Below, piece after piece: positions 57,290-64,000 of a stretch of DNA of 64,000 bases (its first letter is position 1; every line of letters starts with the position of its first letter). The position numbers and the translations under genes were made by a program. The notes beneath the pieces were generated by a model. It worked only from the letters and a program-made list of their open reading frames with translations. It was not told the DNA's origin and did no database searches. The DNA is from Pseudeuparius sepicola (Eukaryota > Arthropoda > Insecta > Coleoptera > Anthribidae): contig OY987298.1 of the NCBI GenBank assembly GCA_963920635.1, forward strand, positions 40,145,787 to 40,209,786. The letters are read 5' to 3'.

Positions 57290-57684
57290 TTTCAATAAGT
57301 AGGCCTTGGCGAGATGTAAACATCAAACGTCAGACGCGGAGAAATCGCCCGTCAAAAGTGACCAAATATTCAAAACCCGGCCGATAAAGGCTCATTTAAC
57401 TTTTCGTACACATTGCGAAATTGTTTCCCGTAGAAGCGCAATCCTCCAGTATACATATTTTAGTAAATTTGAAAATCAATAGATTTGTTGTGTAGGCTGC
57501 ACAAGAAGCAGCAGTTTGGTTTTTCTGTAAGAAGGTGCCGTACATCATTATACTTGTCCTAGGTAGAGCGATCGGTAAAGTCAAGCAACGCCGCGCGTAG
57601 TCGGTTCGTGGACGGGTGATCCCTAATTATTATTTTCTTGCCTAATAAAACATTTTTTTTTCCGATTTCAAAAAAAAATAATAT

Positions 57685-57800
57685 GTACCTCGGCACTGAA
57701 GTTCTTTTTATGACTCATGTGGTTTATTTGCCTCGGCCAGAGGCCTCAGCAACTAAACTCCACATGAGTCATAAAAAGTTGAACTTCAGTGCCTTGGTAC
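57685..57800. repeat. Small foldback inserted in the long GGCCAGGG copy
   Basis: GTACCTCGGCACTGAAGTTC is inverted as GAACTTCAGTGCCTTGGTAC, and TATGACTCATGTGG pairs with CCACATGAGTCATA. Confidence 0.8.
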
Positions 57801-58312
57801 ATGAATAACTATTAATTTCGCTATATATGATTCAATATAGTTATATTGTAAAAAGTTAAACAAAAGAAAACAGTTAATATTTTCGCCCAGCCTATACCAA
57901 TGAGAAGTGACAGCTGACGTACATGCGGCTCAGATAAATGTTTAATTTTGTATAAGTTACATTCTATTTGTAAATGTAGTTAATATTTTTGCTTTTGCCG
58001 AAATAGAAAATTATCCAATTTTTATCCCTCTTTGTCGATCTAAGTTACTTCCATATTCTTAAAATGTTTAATTTCTTAATATATGTTAGCAAGGGAAGTT
58101 ATTTTACCTAAAGAGTCTAAAAAAATCCAGTTAACATTTTTGCTCGAAATTTATAACGAAAAATAGGTGTTTTTGGAGGTAATTCAAGGTTCCGTTTTTT
58201 TCAAAATGTTTAATTTTTGGTTTCTACCAACGTATTTACTTATAACTTTGATATGGTAAAACAAACTTGCAGTTAATTTTTTTTTCTAGGTCAAATTCTA
58301 TTTTCCCTGGCC

Positions 58313-59226
58313 TACATATTCTGATTTGATTTTCGTTTACACTTTCTGTAATAAAGTTCTTATTTTTGGATCTCCCATCCCAAATAAAAATTATGCGCAG
58401 ATTATAGGTGTTTCCTCTCACCTATAAGAATAATACCCGTCATTTGTTAACCTTCTCGCTTGCAGAGGAAATGACGGTACTGTATGAAAACCCGCAGGAC
58501 AGTCACCCGACAAGATGCGCTATCGCGAGATCTGCCCACCACCAGCGGCGTACAACGTTTACTACGCATTGTGTGTAAATGGGCATCCGCGACTGATAAT
58601 AGTTATTGTAACGTACACTACATTGGGTAATTTAGTGAATCCTTGACTCTTACAGCCCTTTATATTTGGTTAGATAGGGACGGGCGGCTTATTATAGGGC
58701 TAAAGGCCCGGTTTTATCTTAATAGAGACGAAGTACGGAGGAAAGTGGACTCGGCGTCATTAATGATTAGAGATGGAGAGCACGGATTGGTTCCAATCTC
58801 GACCAGTTTATTTTTGTTGGCTGATTTAGAGAGTTAAATGTGGTTCGTCGTTATTTGAGTTAAGGAGGTGTAAGGATAGGTATACACTTACAGAAGAATA
58901 TTTTGTTAGGGCTGCATTCGTCTGTGGCATAGTTCGAAAAATTCCAAATAAGGAGATGACTCCTGAAAAAATGCGGATAAATAAAATAAAGTATAAATAA
59001 ATAAATAATAAAAGTATTTATTCACAATTCGCACTGGCTGCTTGATAGTTGCGCTTATTTCTAATCTTTCTTCTATCAAAAAGGCATAACATGGGTTTTA
59101 TTTTTTTTATAAGTTCATATTCGAAAATACTCAAAATACGGGATACTGATTTTATCCTATTGCCAAGATTCACGTGAAACAATATTGCAACCCACTATTT
59201 TGTCTATTCTTATGATGCTGGTAATA
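58313..59226. other. Unique sequence between two inverted element copies
   Basis: 58,430-58,860 is mixed in composition and not repeated in the window. A 64-codon frame at 58,643-58,837 has no recognisable feature. Nothing else seen. Confidence 0.3.
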
Positions 59227-60125
59227 GGCCAGGGAAAATAGAATTTGACCTGGACAAAAACATTAACTGCAATTTTCTTTTACCATATTAAAGTTATAAG
59301 TAAATACGTTGGTAGAAACCAAAAATTAAACATTTTGAAGAAACAAAACCTTGAGTTACCTCAAAAAACACTTATTTTTCGTTAGAAATTTTGAGCAAAA
59401 ATGTTAACTGGATTTTTTTTAGAGCCTTTAGGTAAAAAACTTCCCTTGCTAACATATATTAAGAAATTAAACATTTTAAGACTTTTTACAATATAACTAT
59501 ACTAAATCACATAATATAGCGAAATTAAACATTTATTTAGGGCGCATGTAGGTCATAACTGTCATTTGTCATTTGTATACTTCCGTTATCAATTTTTGTT
59601 TAATTTCAAAAAATTTAACAAGACTTAGTATCCACTTACAAAGTTTAACAAAAATCAGCCAGTTAATAATTTTGCTCTCAAAGACAGCTTACAATTTCTT
59701 TAAAATGCGATTTCCGGCGAAACAATATGTTTAATTTCAGAACAAACTGTTAATACTTTATTTTTAAGGTAATTATAAATAATAAAAACGCAGTTAATAT
59801 TTTTGCCCAACAAAATATTACGCAAAATGTCATTTTTACATCATGCTGATACTTGCGCAACCGTAATCTGTTTAATTTATCAATCTCAACTTTATATACC
59901 TTACTTACTAATAAATGTAGCTTAAAATTCGCAGTTAATATTTACGCCGTCTTTATTAAAAGAAGAAAATGTATTTTTGTAAAAAACGACCACACGCGTA
60001 TGTTTATTTTGTATAAAAAAATAATTCTGGAGTTCATTTATTACCAATATTTTGTGATGGCATTATAAAAATGCGGTTATGAATTTTGTCTAGGTTTCGT
60101 TATTTTTACCGTAATTTCCCTGGCC
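59227..60125. mobile_element. GGCCAGGGAAA-ended element, short inverted copy
   Basis: 899 bp, flanked by TA, collinear with the reverse complement of the long copy at 56,306-58,312. It lacks about 0.95 kb of the long copy (57,110-58,050) and both nested hairpins. Confidence 0.8.
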
Positions 60126-60127
60126 TA

Positions 60128-61300
60128 TAATATAATATTAGGAACATGCAGAATATATAATACTGTTTATATTTTTAGCTGCATTACCATTATCGTAGTT
60201 GTTAACACCACTGACTACCTATAAAATAAATTATTTTTCATAATAATTATTGAATGAATCAAAATTGCTCATTCAGTCCATTACGCAAAGGATCATCCAT
60301 CACGCAGTCAATAAATTAATGCTTATTGAGTTTGCCTTTAGATCATTGGACAGTTATAGATTCATACACATCAGTTATAGTTATCGCTCTGCAAATAGAG
60401 GAAATCAATGTTAGGTATATACTTTATGAATATAATAAAAGAGCTCTATGTTCGTGTGTATACAATGCAGATAAGCAAGGAATACCCAACAGCAGTTACA
60501 TCTTTTTAAAGTTTTTAACCAATGCTTTTCATAGATCGGTGCTAAATTCTGCATTAAATAGGACAAAAGTCAATCGAACTTTGATGGGGCTACTTCTAAA
60601 GAGTGCGTTGATATAAAACTGTTTGGGATATGAACCTCATTTAGCAAAACGAGCAGGAAGGTATATTATTATTAATAAACAATTTTTCCTGCTACAAGAA
60701 TATAGGTACCTATAGCCTACATAAGCTCAACACTGAGTGACGAGGGTATACAATATACAGTGGTTATTGGTTAGTCCACAAAAATCAATTATCTTTTAAA
60801 ATGAAACATCAGAAGCATTATTATATACCTATACCTGGATCCGAATCTACAAAATTCAATAGTCGGTGCTCTTGTGTATTGAGGATTGTTCAACATTGCA
60901 TTAACAACTATTATTACCTGGAATATTACCAGGCGGGTATTTTTCTTTCTTTATGAAACTCGGAAAGTTTTGATTTATATCCCCTAAGTGCTTTAAATTC
61001 CCAGGCAAAAAGCATCCCGTAGCTTAATATTAATGAGTTATAAACTAGCAAGTAATCTGGAACATGCCTTCCTTTTTGAACAGTTCTTTTACTATTTTTG
61101 CAAACGCGCAACTTAAGTTATGGCACAGTTTTGGGCCGTGGGAAAGCAAGAAGTACGGTGTAAATCAAATTTAATTCGGGAAATATGACATTTACAATTA
61201 CTAGTACAAAATATTTATATTCACACAAACTCTATTATCTGTTATGTTAATTTCAACATTTTTATGTCATTTAACATATTTAGACATAGTCTGAATAACT
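60128..61300. other. No gene seen
   Basis: AT-rich. A 96-codon frame at 60,326-60,616 shows no domain or bias and is probably chance. Confidence 0.3.
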
Positions 61301-61491
61301 AAAGTCTATCCAAGTTACAGAGGCAGTGGATCAAAACATTGGCCACCACGTGACTTATTCTCTTATTGGTCTGGCCGCCATAAAATGTCAAGCCACTTGG
61401 AATCTCATATTAGTCAGACCCTGGTAATCGATCGCAATGCGGTCATGTGACTTTGTTTATATCTACTGCCGCCGTAACTTGGATAGACTTT
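61301..61491. mobile_element. Small MITE with about 27-bp inverted repeats
   Basis: AAAGTCTATCCAAGTTAC at the left is inverted as GTAACTTGGATAGACTTT at the right, and the similarity runs on to GGCAGT. 191 bp, non-coding. I could not define the target duplication. Confidence 0.8.
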
Positions 61492-62594
61492 ATATTTGTA
61501 TTAGTTGAATAATTTGGCATGTACATTTAACTTTCGTTATGGAAAATAACACAACATACATAGTCATTATACCAGCTACTGCTGTTTAAAGGTTAACTTA
61601 CGCCCTGGATCGTTCCTGGGTTGGGTATTTTGTACTGGATGAGAAACAGGTATTGGATGCTGGTTCACTCGTCTGTTAGTTACCGAAAATAATTTGTCCG
61701 CTAAACTTTTGTTTTTTTACGGAAAAACGGAAATTTTATTTTTGGATTAAACAAATAACTTCATAGACGTGCTCCATTAGGGGTTCAATTTTACTGCTGG
61801 TTAAAATTTTTGTCCTAATAAAATAATCAGGGGGCAACAATTCTCACAATGCCGATATTGGTCGCTTCAGTAGATTTAATTTCTGTTCTTAACGCATTTA
61901 AAGAAAAACTTGCTTTGGGTCGGTAGTGGTTTATTGTGCAAATAGCTCCTTAATAAGACTTGTTTGTCCCAAGAAAAAATACCTCTAGCTGAAAACACCC
62001 ATAAAGCATGAAGCCGTCGCGGCACGGCGGTGCCAAGTGAAGCACTCGGATATCGGCCTTTATCCGCCTTATTTATTTATAGCTCCAACTTACGAACTTG
62101 CCGGCTTCACAATTACAGATAAATGAGGTTGGCTCGGCTCTAGACAACTTCAGACATCTGTAATGACCTGTTTCCCGCACCGCAATCAATTCGGGAAAAA
62201 AGTCGTGATATCTACGTAATAACAATTGATTACGGCCATAAATAATCGAGCATTTGCTTTCAGACTGCTTGTAATGTTTCTATCATTGTACGAAATCTTT
62301 TCACATGATAAATAGACAAAGCGGGCCATTATGTGTCTGCTTATGGTTTGTTTATAGTCCAGTTTTCTCAGTTCAAAGAGGTTGATAATGTGAATTATTT
62401 AGATCGATTAACTGCCTGCGAAATATCGCTGACGGCTTCGTATAAGTCATGATCAGGTACACCTACTCGAATCTGTGGGTACCTATACTAAGAGGCTTCT
62501 ACTAGGTACATTATGCTGAAAATGTAAAATAGATTCCAAATCGGTTCGAAGTGAAGAGGAGTATCGGCGGTCGGTATAATAAGTTTATATTGTA
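61492..62594. other. No gene seen; low-repeat island
   Basis: 62,000-62,480 is less AT-rich, without repeats, and has homeodomain-like cores (CAATTGATTACGG, CCATAAATAATCG). It may be host regulatory sequence. Confidence 0.3.
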
Positions 62595-63685
62595 CAGGGT
62601 GTCCCAGTTAACGTGATAAACCCGATTTTCTCGGTAATTTTAAAGATAAATTGATGGTTCAAAACCGGACATGTGTAGAATTTTCAGAGGAAATCGAATA
62701 TGACGTCAAACTTAATATACATGATGCCGTTAAAAAGTTATTGCAATAAATATCGTTTTTTAAAAAATAGTGTGATGGATTTTAACACGTAATCTTTAGT
62801 AACAAGTATGAGGGGAGTAACAAAAAAGTGTCGGTTTTATTTCTGACTTTCGGTTTAACCGGAAGTGATTATATTTTGGTTTAGTTTAGTTGGGATAAGG
62901 GTCAAAACGCTATTAAAACGCTATTTTTTTCTATTTCAATCTTTATCAGGGCTCAGAAATAAGATTGATAATTTTAAATTGTAAGTATATTAACGTTTTA
63001 CTGCCTAGTTTGTTTCTGTTACGTAAATATTTAGTAAAAAAATTTAATATTATATTTGTATATTCAAAGTCAGTGTCAAAAATATTAGGTAAATATTTAA
63101 TATTTGGGTCACCAACCTTTACTAATTATATTATATTTTGGGTTTATTAAGTTCCTTTTGTCTTTCCAATTCCAACCATGTATAGTTTTATATAGTCATC
63201 TCTAAAAATAACCAAGCAATGAATTTTTATTTCTTGATAATTTTCGTCAAATATGAAAAATTCATATCTTTGCATGTAATGCTAAAAATGTATTGTTAGA
63301 GATAACTATATAAAACTATATATATCTTTGGAATTGGGAGAAGAGAAAGAACCTAAAAAGCTCAAAATATACACTGTGTCTTAAAAATCTGATCAAGTGA
63401 TGCTCACTTCCGGTTAAACCGGAAGTCAGAAATGAAAACCGACACTTTTTTGTTACTCCCCGTATACACATTACTAAAATTTGGTATTAAAATCCAATTT
63501 CGAAATTTTTTGGAAAAGGGTATTTTTTTAAATGCCTAACTTTTTAACAAAACCCTTTATATTAAGTTTGACCTGACATTAGAATTTCTCGGAAAATTCT
63601 ACACAAGTCGGGTTTTCGAACTATCAATTTATTTTTAAAATTACACAGAAAATCGAGTTTATCACGTTAACTGCGGGACACCCTG
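62595..63685. mobile_element. TA-flanked foldback element, 1.09 kb
   Basis: Starts CAGGGTGTCCCAGTTAACGT and ends ACGTTAACTGCGGGACACCCTG in outline (63,664-63,685), with TA on both sides. The arms are similar; a partial copy is at 49,090. Confidence 0.85.
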
Positions 63686-64000
63686 TACATTATGGAAGCT
63701 GAACTTTAACTTAATTATTATATATGTTGTGTAACTGAATTGATGGTCAAAAATGAAACCACGTATTCTTGGAGTCAAAGTTAGGGCACCTTTTCGTATA
63801 TTTTTTTCTTCTACGGGTCATAGTTTTTTTTATACAGAGCGTAGAAGTTTAGAGAAAAATACACATATTTCTTAGTATCTCTAGAAGTATACTAGATATT
63901 TTCTTCAAACTTGGCGTGTCACATGAGCGGATAAGCTGTGAAACTTAAGGTAAATATGAAGCTTCTGAGGCCCCCGTTGCGGATATACAGGGTGTTATTA
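63686..64000. other. No gene seen; probable start of another foldback element at the edge
   Basis: ATATACAGGGTGTTATTA at 63,983-64,000 looks like the left tip of a further CAGGGTG element that continues outside the window. Confidence 0.4.

Larger units (their letters stand above)
56306..58312. mobile_element. GGCCAGGGAAA-ended element, long copy
   Basis: The ends GGCCAGGGAAAT and TTTTCCCTGGCC are inverted repeats flanked by TA. The 2.0-kb interior carries repeated CAGTTAATATTTTTGC-like and GTTTAATTTCGCTATA-like motifs and contains two nested hairpins. A shorter, inverted copy is at 59,227-60,125. No coding frame. Confidence 0.8.

Noticed and set aside
60326..60616. 96-codon frame
   Set aside because: Single frame in AT-rich DNA without homology features or signals.

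Overview
The window looks like repeat-rich, AT-rich intergenic DNA of an arthropod, most likely an insect. The evidence is the set of mobile elements: a CsRn1-type gypsy retrotransposon, an R4/Dong-type LINE sitting in a TAA microsatellite, jockey/I-type LINE pieces, a mariner transposase remnant, many TA-flanked foldback transposons, and an integrated adintovirus/Maverick-like gene block. I cannot name the species. No ordinary host protein-coding gene is convincingly visible, and there are no rRNA or functional tRNA genes.

Left end (1-4,700): a leftward cluster of virus-like genes. In transcription order these are a small OB-like protein, a phospholipase A2 (minor capsid type) protein, an adenain-like cysteine protease, a penton-like protein, a short repeat-containing ORF, a major-capsid-like protein and a small membrane protein. 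The reading frames are open and most genes have their own TATA box. The protease has no ATG and lies in the -1 frame directly behind an A AAA AAC slippery heptamer at the end of the PLA2 gene. This suggests a frameshift-made PLA2-protease fusion. Two strong hairpins lie just upstream of the first gene. DNA polymerase, integrase and packaging ATPase are not in the window and may lie to the left.

4,700-16,000: mostly non-coding. It holds an array of short palindromes spaced 20 bp apart, a 1-kb foldback element, a broken mariner transposase tail, a TA-flanked hairpin element and a 0.5-kb tandem duplication.

16,280-24,700: a foldback element split by a 4.3-kb gypsy element (frameshifted gag and pol, identical LTR cores), then a 1.84-kb palindrome. 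26,660-45,570: a hAT-type MITE, two diverged copies of a large non-coding repeat (one carrying a transposon full of ATCGAT satellite) and, between them, an R4/Dong LINE with an intact 1,216-codon ORF and a 5' array of 68-bp monomers.

45,570-64,000: a jockey/CR1-like LINE with ruined catalytic residues and a second LINE nested inside it, then a series of foldback elements, some nested in others. The 'genes' here serve replication of mobile elements or a virus; they do not form a host pathway.
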